A DNA stretch of 64,000 nt from Brevibacillus dissolubilis (GTDB taxonomy: Bacteria > Bacillota > Bacilli > Brevibacillales > Brevibacillaceae), in contig NZ_VCNA01000002.1 of NCBI RefSeq assembly GCF_006170445.1, forward strand, positions 1 to 64,000, in the 5' to 3' direction. Shown piece after piece: positions 9,201 through 18,024 of this stretch. The notes under the pieces were generated by a model, which did no database searches, was not told the DNA's origin, and saw nothing but the letters and a program-made list of their open reading frames with translations. A program made the translations under genes and the position numbers. Within the stretch, counting starts at the first letter, position 1. Every line of letters begins with the position of its first letter.

Positions 9201-10630
9201 TGGATGCGGAGGGGCGGCAGTTCTTTTCCTTCATATAAGGATGTCAGTTCTTGGAACAGGAGATTAAGCGATACGCCGTCCGTAATGATATGGTGCATAT
9301 CGAGCATGAGCAGGTGTCGGGTCACTCCGTCTGTGAGGAGTTGAGCGCGGAAAAGTGGAGCTTGGCTCAGGTCGAATAGCTGGATGAAGGCTTGGACGGC
9401 TTGGTCGAACAAACCATCGCGTGGCTCCACCTGTCTTATCTCCATCTCAAAATCGACGGTTGCTTCGATGCGTTGCAACGGCTCCCCGTCTTTCCAGACA
9501 AAAGAGGTACGCAAGCTTTCATGACGGGTGACAAGTGTATGCAGAGCCTGTTCCAGACGGGTCGGATCAATAGCTCCTTCGATCTCCCACATGATTGGCA
9601 TGTTGTAGTTGATGCCGTTCTCCTCCATCTGGTGGAGCAGAAGCATGCGTTTTTGTGCTGCAGAGACTGGGTAGAGATCGCGTGGCTCTGTCAGTGGGAT
9701 TGCTGCATAGTCCGTGGTTCCAGCAGGCTTGGAAGTGGGCAACGCTCCCTCTCCCCCGATTTCCGCCAACATCGCCGCCTGCTCTGCAACAGTCGCATTC
9801 TCGAACACCGAACGGATCGACAGCAGAATCCCCAGCTCTTTATGAATCCGCGACACCAGCACCGTTGCTTTGAGTGAGTGCCCGCCTGCCATAAAGAAGT
9901 TGTCATGAATACCTACCCGGCTGAGTCCCAGCACCTGCTGCCAGATCTCGGCCAATTTGGCTTCCTGCTCATTGCGCGGTGCGGTGTAGGTCATGCCTGT
10001 GTCCATCGTTGGGTCTGGTTTGGGCAGGGCGCGCTTGTCCACTTTTCCATTGGTGGTCATCGGGAGCTGATCGAGCATGACGAAGTAAGACGGGATCATA
10101 TAATGCGGCAGGTCTTGTGCCAGATGTGCCTTGATGTCTGCGATGCTCACCTGCTCGTCGGCGACGATGTAGGCACACAGAACCTTTTCACCGCTTGCTT
10201 CATCGGCGTGGGTAATCACGACGGCATCTTTGATCGTCGGGTACTGATTCAGCTTGGCCTCGACCTCACCCAGCTCGATGCGGAAACCACGGATTTTGAC
10301 CTGTGAATCCATGCGCTCCAGATATTCGATGTTGCCGTCGGGCAGCCATCTGACCAGGTCGCCGGAGCGGTACATGACTTGTCCCGGACGGAATGGATTG
10401 GGGACGAACTTGCCACGGGTCAGCTCTGCTTGGTTCAGATAGCCGCGTGCGACACCATCTCCCCCGATGCACAGCTCTCCGGGAACACCGACAGGCTGGA
10501 GACGGTTGAGTGGATCGAGGACATACAGCTCGGTATTCGTGATCGGTTTGCCGATCGGGACGCTTGTCGCATGGGCAAGCAGTTCGTTGATCGAATAGGT
10601 CGCGGCAAAAACGGTCGTTTCGGTCGGGCC
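3290..10630 (-). CDS. NRPS 1, segment after the in-frame stop: rest of A3, T3, C4-A4-T4, C5-A5-T5
   Basis: This frame continues that of the upstream segment directly after the TAA at 10631-10633. Its first residues, GPTETT, complete the A5 core of A domain 3. Order (minus strand): rest of A3 to ~10000, T3 ~9900 (GGHSL), C ~9690-8350 (HHIITDG), A4 ~8330-6840, T4 ~6700 (GGHSL), C ~6500-5170 (HHLISDG), A5 ~5150-3660, T5 ~3530 (GGNSL), then a basic tail. Read by eye against GrsA, A5 carries D-F-W-N-I-G-M-V-H-K, the known threonine code. A4 reads D-A-M-I-L-G-G-V-M-K, which I cannot assign. There is no E domain and no thioesterase. Without read-through this part has no obvious start; Met at 10375 lies inside A3 without a convincing ribosome site. 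Confidence 0.85.
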   Translation of the reverse strand, partial: GPTETTVFAATYSINELLAHATSVPIGKPITNTELYVLDPLNRLQPVGVPGELCIGGDGVARGYLNQAELTRGKFVPNPFRPGQVMYRSGDLVRWLPDGNIEYLERMDSQVKIRGFRIELGEVEAKLNQYPTIKDAVVITHADEASGEKVLCAYIVADEQVSIADIKAHLAQDLPHYMIPSYFVMLDQLPMTTNGKVDKRALPKPDPTMDTGMTYTAPRNEQEAKLAEIWQQVLGLSRVGIHDNFFMAGGHSLKATVLVSRIHKELGILLSIRSVFENATVAEQAAMLAEIGGEGALPTSKPAGTTDYAAIPLTEPRDLYPVSAAQKRMLLLHQMEENGINYNMPIMWEIEGAIDPTRLEQALHTLVTRHESLRTSFVWKDGEPLQRIEATVDFEMEIRQVEPRDGLFDQAVQAFIQLFDLSQAPLFRAQLLTDGVTRHLLMLDMHHIITDGVSLNLLFQELTSLYEGKELPPLRIQYKEYAVWQEDLIQTDYMLEQKAYWQHTLGGELPVLQLPTDYPRPPVQSFEGDRIPFVMEEGLAQGLRELAAQTGSTMYMVLLASLHVLLAKYSGQDDILIGSPAAGRPHADLHTVVGMFVNTVVMRGNPAWDKNFTGFLAEIKERALQAFENQDYPFEQLLETLEVRRDISRNPLFDVMFALHDAEDGTPAFGTAVAKPYSFDYKVAKFDLTLTLTESRHGIAGSFAYSMGLFRRDTMERLAGHFKQILCQIVDNPQIGLSEIDMVTAQEKQQLAQHNQTSAPYPSGKTMPQLFEERVQMLPAHHLALHFEGTELTYPELNEKANQLARTLVAKGVQPQDIVAIMTERSLEMIIAILAVLKAGAAYMPIDPVYPQERKSYMLEDSQAKFLLTQTHLLEVMLETNDESNSNSHLPFAGEILDLNDTAVYHADASDLNIPIQPDNLAYVIYTSGTTGRPKGVMLPHHGIVNLQHFVHTAYGLTEQDRMPQFASFAFDAAVMEIFVCLLNGASMYLMTKETAQDPSRFEEFVDRHQLTAAILSPVFLVNVKADRIPSMRFMLTGGSAPDKSTVDTWKKRTYVNGYGPTEASVMATGWVAEEREDSLVPMGGPIDNVQVYVVNTSNQLQPVGLPGELCISGAGLALGYLNRPELTEEKFVLNPFIPGERMYRTGDIVKWLPDGNLEYISRIDDQVKIHGHRIETGEIEATLLTHEAVHETIVIPYTDATGQTELCAYLTATRELGASELRQHLKQTLPAYMIPSYLVQLARMPLTVNNKIDKKRLPAPSNQLHTGVEYTAPRNETEAVLAAIWQDVLGIGRAGIYDNFFDLGGHSLKATVLVTRIHQQWNVQLSIRAIFQHQTIAELAPLLAELAESEAAATTAVYYESIPLAEKRDTYPVSSAQKRLLIVGQMIEASTNYNMPVFWKIDGSLEPARLEQAFQTLVDRHESLRTSFEWIDNKPVQRIHEPLAFTLGYSHAAEDELEQTAKQFVQPFAIDQAPLMRADLVIYGENRHLLMLDMHHLISDGVSTQILLDELSAIYSDHEQYEKAQADANKDERSEPRIQYKDFTAWQEAQYHTDQMQRQEAFWMQVLDGELPVLQMPTDYPRPSVQSFDGDLLTFAADSELTQALRSLATQTGTTIYMVLLAALQVLLSKYSRQEDILVGSPIAGRSHAELQQVVGMFVNTLVLRGYPESQKTFAHFLQEIKETSLNAFEHQDYPFEELVGRLNLQRDLTRNPIFDVMFAVQNAVDGTLTLDGATVMPFDIDQRAAKFDLHVTAMDSDKQLSFYVTYATKLFARETMQRFAGHLTQVLRAVAGNPDILLADVDILTDAEKHQLLVTFNQTDAGYPSDVTIHQLFEEQARLHPDNTAVVCGEESLTYRQLNEKANQLARLIRSKGILPNDFVGLLIERSLDMLVGIIAIIKAGGVYVPIDPEYPEDRKAFMLEDSGAKLLLTNDKWIGTVPFDGEVIELHDDSIYTGDCSDLPSVNTPDDMAYIIYTSGTTGKPKGVMIEHRNVVRLMINDQSLFDFNENDVWTMFHSFCFDFSVWEMYGAFLYGGKLVIVPKETAQNPEEFAQLLRKQRVTILNQTPTAFYSLLHIEEQIQTADLSIRCIIFGGEALHPIRLKPFHAKYPAAKLINMYGITETTVHVTYKEITAQEMDTNLSNIGTPIPTLTTYIFDPQQKLVPLGVVGEMYVGGLGVARGYLNREELTSERFIVNPYNPSERLYRSGDLARMLPNGEMEYQGRIDHQVKIRGFRIEIGEIETQLLSHPEIHETIVIARKNELGQDYLCAYFTASATLSISDLRQYLSINLPTYMIPSHFMQLDAMPLTSNGKVDRKKLPAPEGNQMAALGNQIAPRNDMEHKIASIWKSVLGLHEVGVTNSFFDVGGNSLSLMTVHQQVKKELEREFPLVELFRYTTIEELSAYLQTDQQNKPTVKDMAQTQELARRKRDAIQNQKGLRNNRRR

Positions 10631-10633
10631 TTA
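10631..10633 (-). other. In-frame TAA replacing the Tyr of the A5 core motif in NRPS 1
   Basis: The minus strand reads ...G-P-G-K-L-A-N-G, TAA, G-P-T-E-T-T..., where the other A domains read N-x-Y-G-P-T-E. A TAT or TAC Tyr codon becomes TAA by one base change. The frame is unchanged on both sides. It is a nonsense mutation, a sequencing error, or (less likely) a recoded codon. Confidence 0.95.
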
Positions 10634-13600
10634 TCCGTTCGCCAATTTGCCAGGGCCGATGCGGTCGAGCGCTTTGCGGATGTGCGGTAGGGAGAGACGT
10701 TCGCCACCGACCAGCACTTTTTTGACATGCTGGAGGCAATCCACGTCGTGTTCGACCAGTGCGTTGAACAGAACCACGGTGCTGAAGAAATGATGAATCT
10801 CCTCGTCGCGGATGACCTGTGCCAGCTTAGGGATGTCGAGGACGGTTTCTTTTGCGATCAAAACCAGCTTCGCCCCATTGAGCAGTGCCCCGTATGTGTC
10901 AAAGGTACAGCCGTCAAAAGCGTAGTTGGACAGCTGCAGGAACGTACTTTCCGGACTGATCTCGATATAATTGGTCTCTTTTACCACCCGGCTGATGTTG
11001 GCATGGGTGTTGAGGATGCCTTTTGGCTTGCCGGTGGTACCGGATGTATAGATGATGTAACAGATGTCATCGGATGTGCTCAGGGCACCGAGATTGGTCG
11101 TCTCCTGCTCGGCAACCGCTTCATCACGAACGGTGATCACGGGAAGGTGGCCAGCAACAGTACCGATCCACTCAGGCTGTGTCACGAGGAGGACGGCTTG
11201 GGAATCTTCGAGCATGTATTCGATCCGATCCGCAGGGAACTCAGGGTCGATCGGCAGATACGCCGCCCCTGCCTTCAGGATGCCGAGGATGGCGATCTGC
11301 ATCTCGAAGGAACGCTCGACCATCAGCCCAACCACATCCTGCTGCTTCACGCCTTGGCTGATGAGATAGTAGGCCATCTGGTTCGCGCGGGCGTTCAGCT
11401 CTCCATAGGTCATCGTCATACCGTCGAAGCTCATCGCGATCCGATCGGGATGATTCTCCACCTGTTCCTCGAAAAGCTGGTGGAGGGTCTTCTCTTTGGG
11501 ACAGTTGGTTTTACTCTGGTTGAACTCTACGAGCAGTTGGTGCGTTTCAGAATCTGTCAGCATGTTGATGTGACCAAGCAGCATGTCAGGGTGTTCGGTG
11601 ACGGCTTGTACGATCTGCTGGAAGTGGCCTGTGAGTCGCTCCACGGTTTCCCGTGCGAACAGCTTGGTCGCGTAGTCGATGGTCAGTTGGATGGTGTCAG
11701 CCTTTTGCTCGGCGGTCAGGGTCAGGTCGAACTTGGCGACATGATAGCCAGTCTCATACGGCCCAACGACAACTCCGTCCAACTCAGGCAGCTCCCGTCC
11801 GGTGTTTTGCATCGTAAACATCACGTCGAACAGTGGATGACGGCTCACGTCACGCGCGATGTTGAGCTTTTCCACCACTTTTTCAAATGGATACTCCTGA
11901 TGCTCGAACGCAGACAGAGTGGTTTCCTTGATCTCCTCCAAAAACGCGCGGAACGGCTTCTCCGCCGTCGGTTGACCGCGCAGCACCAGCGTGTTGACGA
12001 ACATTCCGACAATCGGCTCCAGATCGGCATGCGGTCTGCCTGCAATCGGGCTCCCCACCAGAATATCTTCCTGTCCGCTGTAGCGGGAGAGCAGCACTTG
12101 GAACACAGCGAGCAGCACCATATAGGCAGAGGTGCCAGTCTGGACGGCCAGTTGCTCCAGCTTGTGAGTCAATTCGTGATCGAGTTCGAGCGAAACGATC
12201 TCCCCTTCAAAACTCTGCACAGGTGGTCGTAAGAAGTCTGTCGCAAGCTCCAGCACCGGCAATTCACCTGACAAGGTGTCAAGCCAATAAGCTTCTTGTT
12301 TCTCCATCCGCTTGGTCTGGGTGCTGCTGTGCTGCCAGACGGCGAAGTCTTTATATTGAATCCGCAATGCCGGAAGTGCTCCACCCTCTCCGTGATACAG
12401 CTCTGTCAGCTCATCGAACAGGATGTGTAGCGAGACGCCATCCGAGATGATATGGTGCATGTCCAGCATGAGGATGTGTCGGTCTGCCCCATATGTGAGC
12501 AGCCCGGCGCGGAATAATGGTGCCAGATTCAAGGTAAAAGGTTGGATAAATGCGTTGGTTTTGGCTGTGAGTTCATCTTCACTCACCTGTTCACGCAGAA
12601 GGTGGAAGTCAAGAGATGGATGAATGCGTTGCACAGGCTCTCCGTCAATCCAATCGAAGGAAGTACGCAGGCTTTCATGGCGGTTCATCAGTTCTTGCAG
12701 GGCAGCTTCGAGCCGTTGGATGTCCAGCTCCCCATCCAGTGTCATCATGAGCGGCATGTTGTAGCTTAGTTCGGCTCCGTTTAGCTGGTGGAGGATCAGT
12801 TGACGTTTTTGGGCAAAAGAGACGGGATAGTCGTCTTGCACGGCTGCAGGCTCGATAGTCGTGAAGCCTTCTGTTGCGCTCAATTGCTGAATCTCGTTGG
12901 CTAACTGGCGAATGGTCGGCGCTTGGAAAATCGTGCGCAGCGGCATTTCTACATCAAATGTCTTGTGAATCTGGGAGAGGAGTATCATCCCCTTCAATGA
13001 ATGACCGCCGAGGCCAAAAAAGTTGTCGTTCACCCCGATTGGTGTGTGTGGCAGGCCGAGGATGGATTTCCAGATGGCTTCCAGTTTTTTCTCGGTATAG
13101 GTCACGGGTGCGTCGTATTCGGTGTCACGCGTTGTGGTGGTGTCTGGTGTGGGCAATGCTTGTAGGTCGACTTTGCCATTCGCGGTAAGCGGGAACGCCT
13201 CTAGGAAAAGGAATGCGCTCGGGATCATGTAGGCTGGCAGATGTTGTTGCAGGAAAGCACGCAGCTCTGCCACGCTTACTGGTTCACGCTCACTCATTCG
13301 GTCGGTCGTGACGAGATAAGCGACCAGCTCCAGTTCCAAAGACCCTGCATCATGGGCGATGACGACCGCCTTTTCGACTTGTTCGTGCTGTTGGAGCGCG
13401 TGGGCGATCTCAGATGGTTCGACCCGGTATCCGCGGATTTTGACTTGATGGTCTGCGCGGCCGATGTATTCGATGGAGCCATCTTCGGAATAGCGTCCGA
13501 GGTCGCCGGTCCGATAGAGACGCTCGGTACGACCCAACCTATCAGCAACGACAAACTTCTCCTCTGTCAGCTCTGGCAGGTTGAGGTATCCGCGGGCAAG

Positions 13601-16600
13601 CCCTGCTCCGGCGATGTGAATTTCGCCTGCAATGCCTGCTGGTACAGGCTGGCCTTGTTGGTCGAGCAGATAGATTCGGGTGTTGTGTATCGGTCTGCCG
13701 ATCACCGGGCGCGCTTGGAACGTGGACAGGGTGTCCCAGTCAAGCGGCGTGGCAATACAGCCGATCGTCGCTTCAGTCGGGCCGTAGTGATTCATGAACG
13801 TGGTATGCGGGACGTAGGTGTGGTAGGTTGCTACGTCGTGAGCGTTGATTTTTTCGCCGCCAAGTACGATGAGGCGCAAAGCGTTCAGTTTGGCAGTCTG
13901 GACAACAGGTTCCCCCGACCCTACCAGCGCATTCACGACCGTCTGGAACAGAGAAGGTGTCATTTTGATATAGGTAACCTGCTGCTCGGTCAGGTACTCA
14001 ACGTGACGTATAGGGTGCTGATAGATTTCTTTTGCCACGATCACAAGCGTGCCGCCGTTCAATAGAGATGGATACAGACTCGTATACCCCAGGTCAAACC
14101 CATACGAGGATACCAGCGCGGCTCGGTCTTGGTTCGTGGTCCCCGCTTGGGCCGTGAACCAGTTGACATAGTTGACCAGTCCGCGGTGCTCTAGGAGAAC
14201 GCCTTTTGGCTTGCCCGTGGTACCGGATGTGTAGATGACATAGACGAGGTCATCTGGGCTGTTGACTGGATCGGGATTGGAGGAGTCGCCTTGGTAGAGT
14301 GATTGGTCGTCGACAAAGAGCACGTCGCTTACCCCAATCTCTTGCGCCACGTCCCTTTGCGTCAAAACCATCTTGCTCTGACTATCCCGGAGCATATACG
14401 CGATCCGATCCATCGGGTGTTCCACATCAATCGGCAGGTACGCTCCCCCCGCCTTCATCACCGCAAAGACAGCAATCACCATCTCAACAGAAGGCTGGAT
14501 CACCAGCGCGACGATATCATTTGGCTGTACGCCTTTTGCACGCAGGTGTCTTGCCAGTTGGTTTGCTTTTTCATTCAGTTGCTGGTAGGTCAGCTCCTGA
14601 TCCTGACAGATGACCGCCACCTTGTACGGAAAGCGTGCCGCCTGTTCCTCCAGCATCTGATGGGTGGTCGGTGCGCTGTTGTGTTCTTGTGCAGTCTGGT
14701 TAAAAGCAAGCAACGCCTCTTTTTCCCCGGCGGTCAGCATATCCAGCTCACGTAAGCGACGGTCTGGGTTGCTTGTAATCGCGCGCAGCATCTCTGTAAA
14801 ATGCTTCGCCATCCGCTCTATCGTCTGAGCCCGGAACAGCTTGGTACAGTAGGTCCACCGCAGCTGCAAGCCGTCACCCTCTTCCACAGCGGTGAGCGTG
14901 ATATCCATCTTAGAGACATGGTATTGCGCTTCGTATGGGGTAACCGTCACCCCGTCCAAGCTCGGTATCGTACTGCCCATATTCTGCAAGACGAACATCA
15001 CATCAAAAATCGGATTGCGGCTCGGGTCACGTGGGATGTTCAGCATCTCAACCAGCTCTTCTAACGGAACATCCTGATTTTCAAAAGCATGCAGCGCATC
15101 TGTCTTCACTTCAGCTAAAAATTCTTTGAACGTCTTCGCCGCAGTCGGGTACCCGCGCATCACCAGCGTGTTGACAAACAGCCCGACGATGGACTGCACA
15201 TCCGCGTGAGCACGCCCTGCGATCGGACTGCCCACGATGACCTCTTCTTGCCCGCTGTATTTGCCAAGCAGCACCTGATAAGCCGCAAGCAGCACCATAT
15301 AGAGCGTCGTCCCAGTCTGCTGGGCGAGCTGATGGAGCGCACGGCTCAGCTCCTGATCGAGATCGAAGGCCAGGGTCATCCCTGCGAAGCTTTGCACTGA
15401 TGGTCTGGAAAAGTCAGTCGGCAATTGCAGAGACGGCAATTCGCCAGACAGCTTGTCTAGCCAGTAGATTGCCTGCTGCTCCTGCCCCCGCTCATCTTGC
15501 GTGGTCAACTCCGCCTCGGCTTGCCATACCGCAAAGTCCTTATATTGGATCGGTTGTTCCGGCAAGGTCTCACCCGCATAAATCTGAGAAAGCTCGTCAA
15601 ACAATACCGTCATGGACACACCATCAGAAATGATATGGTGAATGTCGAGCAATAACAGATGACCCAAGCCATCATCTCTATACGTAAGCAGCTCTGCACG
15701 CAGTAATGGCGCTTGATCGAGCAAGAAAGGCTGTTGGAATTTTGCGACTGCTTTGTCGATCAACTCTTTTTTATCAGTGAAGGCAGAAGAAGTCTGCTTG
15801 CTTACAGCCAGCTGGAACGCAGCTCTCTCTTCCACGCACTGTACAGGCTCACCCTCGATCCACTGAAACGACGTACGCAGGCTCTCGTGTCTGTCGATCA
15901 ACTGCTGGAATGCATGCTCCAGACGCCCTGCATCGACTTCCCCTTCCAGATCAAAAACCATCGGGATGTGGTAAGCCAAACCCGTCCCTTCCATCTCGTG
16001 CAGGATCAGCATGCGCTTCTGTGCCGACGTGACCGGATACGATTGCTGCTCCTCACAGCGCGGGATGGATGGATGTTCCCTTTTTTCCGCTTCCCGAATA
16101 AAGTCGGCCTGCTTGGCAATCGTGTCATGGACGAACAGATCACGAACCTTCATTACGATGTGGAATCTTTTCTGGAGCTGGGAGACGAGCACGCCTGCTA
16201 TCAGCGAGTGACCACCTAAGTCGAAGAAATGGTCATGGATGCCGACAGAGCCAACATGCAGAACCTCCATCCAGACCGCAGCAAGCGCTTCTTCTGTCTC
16301 ATCCCGTGGGGCGACGTACTCCACACCTGTGCTGGTGAATTCCGGCTTAGGCAAGGCCCGCTTGTCTACTTTTCCATTCGTAGTCATCGGAAGAGCATCC
16401 AGTGTGATGATATGCGTCGGGATCATATAAGGCGGTAGCTTTAGGGAAAGCTCTGCTTTGATCTCTGCTGTGTCGATCTCCTGATCCGCCGCGATGTAGG
16501 CGCAGAGATAGCGCTGGTTTGGCTCATCTTCGCGGGCGATGACGACGGAGTCTTTGACCTGTGGATGGCTGTTGAGCAGGGTCTCGATCTCGCCAAGCTC

Positions 16601-17923
16601 GATGCGGTAGCCCCGAATTTTCACTTGTGTGTCAATTCTGTCAATATAAGCCATATTGCCGTCTGGGAGCCATTTGACCAGATCACCGGTGCGGTACATG
16701 AACCCCTCTGGCTTGAAAAGATGCGGGATAAACTTCTCTCTGGTCAGTTCCTCCCGATTCAGATACCCCTTCCCTACCCCGTCCCCGGCAATGTAGAGTT
16801 CGCCGATCTCACCGGGTGGGACAAGACGCTGCAGCTCGTCCAAGACATAGACCTCTCCGTTGGCAATCGGTTTGCCGATCGGCACACTGGTCTGGTTCTT
16901 AGCCCAACCGTCAACCGTATAGGTCACTGCAAAAACGGTTGCTTCCGTGGGTCCATAGACATTGATCACTTTGCCCGGCCCGATGTGTTCATATGCTTTT
17001 CTCGCATGGTGGGCAGACATACGTTCACCACCGATGAACACACCCTTGATCCCTGTGAGGCAATCCACATCGTAATCGACCAAGGCATTAAACAACACAA
17101 CCGTACTGACAAAAGAAGTCACTTTCTGCTCACGGATGACGCGGGCCAACTCCGGCATATCGATCACCGTATCTTTTGGGATCAGCACCAGTCTGGCCCC
17201 ATGCAGAAGCGACGCGTAGATATCATACACACTGCCGTCAAATGCATAGTTGGAAAGCAGTAAAAAGGTATCGTCCGGCGTGATCTCGATGCAGTCCGAG
17301 GCCTTGATAAGATTCACAACATTCGAATGAGCGATCAGGCTCCCTTTGGGTCTCCCTGTCGTCCCTGATGTATAGATGACATAGCAGGCATCATCTGGCG
17401 TATTGACAGATTCCAGATTGGACGGGTCCTGTTCGGACAGGATGGGATCATCTACGGTAAGCACCTCTGTCCCACATGGCTCCTCTGCGAACAACCCATC
17501 TGCTATCTCTGCTTGGGTAAGTAACAACGGTGCATCCGCATCCGCAAGCATGTAGCGAATCCGCTCTGCCGGCAGATCCACATCAATCGGCATGTACGCC
17601 GCTCCTGCTTTGAGCACACCTAGCATGGAAGCGATCATCTCACAGGAACGGTCGGTCAACAGTCCAATGATCTGTCCACGCCCGATTCCTTTTGCACGAA
17701 GCAGCCGTGCCAGCTGATTGGCCCAGGCGTTCAGTTGGGCATACGTCCACTCTTCCCCCTCATAGGTCAAAGCAATACGGTCGGGAGACTCCCACACCTG
17801 CTCCTCGAAGAGCTGGTGCAGCGTTTTGCCTTTCGGATACGGCTTTTGCGTCTGGTTGAACTCCATGAGCAATTGGTCTTTCTGCTCTTGGGTCAGTACG
17901 TATGTTTCATCTTGATGAGGCAT
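10631..17923 (-). CDS. NRPS 1, initiation segment: A1-T1, C2-A2-T2, C3-A3 (stops inside A3)
   Basis: Starts at ATG 17923 behind AGGGAGGAG, 7 nt upstream. The protein opens straight into an A domain with no C domain, as in loading modules. Order: A1 ~17880-16340, T1 ~16210 (GGHSL), C ~16050-14750 (HHIISDG), A2 ~14700-13130, T2 ~13020 (GGHSL), C ~12830-11500 (HHIISDG), A3 from ~11490 until the TAA at 10631. Codes read by eye: A2 D-L-T-K-V-G-H-I-G-K, the known Asp code; A3 D-G-F-F-L-G-G-V-F-K, close to Ile codes; A1 D-G-Y-V-F-G-V-V-F-K, not assigned, perhaps aliphatic. No epimerase domain is present. If the stop is real, module 3 is lost and the line is dead; if not, the gene spans 3290-17923 as one five-module enzyme of about 4,877 residues. 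Confidence 0.88.
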   Translation of the reverse strand: MPHQDETYVLTQEQKDQLLMEFNQTQKPYPKGKTLHQLFEEQVWESPDRIALTYEGEEWTYAQLNAWANQLARLLRAKGIGRGQIIGLLTDRSCEMIASMLGVLKAGAAYMPIDVDLPAERIRYMLADADAPLLLTQAEIADGLFAEEPCGTEVLTVDDPILSEQDPSNLESVNTPDDACYVIYTSGTTGRPKGSLIAHSNVVNLIKASDCIEITPDDTFLLLSNYAFDGSVYDIYASLLHGARLVLIPKDTVIDMPELARVIREQKVTSFVSTVVLFNALVDYDVDCLTGIKGVFIGGERMSAHHARKAYEHIGPGKVINVYGPTEATVFAVTYTVDGWAKNQTSVPIGKPIANGEVYVLDELQRLVPPGEIGELYIAGDGVGKGYLNREELTREKFIPHLFKPEGFMYRTGDLVKWLPDGNMAYIDRIDTQVKIRGYRIELGEIETLLNSHPQVKDSVVIAREDEPNQRYLCAYIAADQEIDTAEIKAELSLKLPPYMIPTHIITLDALPMTTNGKVDKRALPKPEFTSTGVEYVAPRDETEEALAAVWMEVLHVGSVGIHDHFFDLGGHSLIAGVLVSQLQKRFHIVMKVRDLFVHDTIAKQADFIREAEKREHPSIPRCEEQQSYPVTSAQKRMLILHEMEGTGLAYHIPMVFDLEGEVDAGRLEHAFQQLIDRHESLRTSFQWIEGEPVQCVEERAAFQLAVSKQTSSAFTDKKELIDKAVAKFQQPFLLDQAPLLRAELLTYRDDGLGHLLLLDIHHIISDGVSMTVLFDELSQIYAGETLPEQPIQYKDFAVWQAEAELTTQDERGQEQQAIYWLDKLSGELPSLQLPTDFSRPSVQSFAGMTLAFDLDQELSRALHQLAQQTGTTLYMVLLAAYQVLLGKYSGQEEVIVGSPIAGRAHADVQSIVGLFVNTLVMRGYPTAAKTFKEFLAEVKTDALHAFENQDVPLEELVEMLNIPRDPSRNPIFDVMFVLQNMGSTIPSLDGVTVTPYEAQYHVSKMDITLTAVEEGDGLQLRWTYCTKLFRAQTIERMAKHFTEMLRAITSNPDRRLRELDMLTAGEKEALLAFNQTAQEHNSAPTTHQMLEEQAARFPYKVAVICQDQELTYQQLNEKANQLARHLRAKGVQPNDIVALVIQPSVEMVIAVFAVMKAGGAYLPIDVEHPMDRIAYMLRDSQSKMVLTQRDVAQEIGVSDVLFVDDQSLYQGDSSNPDPVNSPDDLVYVIYTSGTTGKPKGVLLEHRGLVNYVNWFTAQAGTTNQDRAALVSSYGFDLGYTSLYPSLLNGGTLVIVAKEIYQHPIRHVEYLTEQQVTYIKMTPSLFQTVVNALVGSGEPVVQTAKLNALRLIVLGGEKINAHDVATYHTYVPHTTFMNHYGPTEATIGCIATPLDWDTLSTFQARPVIGRPIHNTRIYLLDQQGQPVPAGIAGEIHIAGAGLARGYLNLPELTEEKFVVADRLGRTERLYRTGDLGRYSEDGSIEYIGRADHQVKIRGYRVEPSEIAHALQQHEQVEKAVVIAHDAGSLELELVAYLVTTDRMSEREPVSVAELRAFLQQHLPAYMIPSAFLFLEAFPLTANGKVDLQALPTPDTTTTRDTEYDAPVTYTEKKLEAIWKSILGLPHTPIGVNDNFFGLGGHSLKGMILLSQIHKTFDVEMPLRTIFQAPTIRQLANEIQQLSATEGFTTIEPAAVQDDYPVSFAQKRQLILHQLNGAELSYNMPLMMTLDGELDIQRLEAALQELMNRHESLRTSFDWIDGEPVQRIHPSLDFHLLREQVSEDELTAKTNAFIQPFTLNLAPLFRAGLLTYGADRHILMLDMHHIISDGVSLHILFDELTELYHGEGGALPALRIQYKDFAVWQHSSTQTKRMEKQEAYWLDTLSGELPVLELATDFLRPPVQSFEGEIVSLELDHELTHKLEQLAVQTGTSAYMVLLAVFQVLLSRYSGQEDILVGSPIAGRPHADLEPIVGMFVNTLVLRGQPTAEKPFRAFLEEIKETTLSAFEHQEYPFEKVVEKLNIARDVSRHPLFDVMFTMQNTGRELPELDGVVVGPYETGYHVAKFDLTLTAEQKADTIQLTIDYATKLFARETVERLTGHFQQIVQAVTEHPDMLLGHINMLTDSETHQLLVEFNQSKTNCPKEKTLHQLFEEQVENHPDRIAMSFDGMTMTYGELNARANQMAYYLISQGVKQQDVVGLMVERSFEMQIAILGILKAGAAYLPIDPEFPADRIEYMLEDSQAVLLVTQPEWIGTVAGHLPVITVRDEAVAEQETTNLGALSTSDDICYIIYTSGTTGKPKGILNTHANISRVVKETNYIEISPESTFLQLSNYAFDGCTFDTYGALLNGAKLVLIAKETVLDIPKLAQVIRDEEIHHFFSTVVLFNALVEHDVDCLQHVKKVLVGGERLSLPHIRKALDRIGPGKLANG

Positions 17924-18024
17924 CCAGATACTCCTCCCTTTCCAAAAATCTTGTACACAAATAACATATACCAATCATCACAGTGTTGTTTTATTCCAAA
18001 CAGTCAAAAAGTTATGATAAACAT
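17924..18024 (-). promoter_or_regulatory. Likely promoter and leader region of NRPS 1
   Basis: The 100-nt AT-rich gap between the AraC-type gene and NRPS 1 holds a TTGACT hexamer (18007-18002, minus strand) and the strong AGGGAGGAG ribosome site. No good -10 box sits 17 nt from the hexamer, which would suit an activator-dependent promoter. That is inference. Confidence 0.35.

Noticed and set aside
10375-10630. Independent NRPS gene starting at ATG 10375
   Set aside because: The ATG is inside the A domain after the A5 core, has no good ribosome site, and the frame upstream to 10630 encodes normal A-domain sequence.
10727-12232. Long plus-strand open frame opposite NRPS 1
   Set aside because: It is complementary to well-conserved C and A domain coding sequence, has no ribosome site and no recognisable domain. 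Long antisense frames are common opposite GC-rich NRPS genes.
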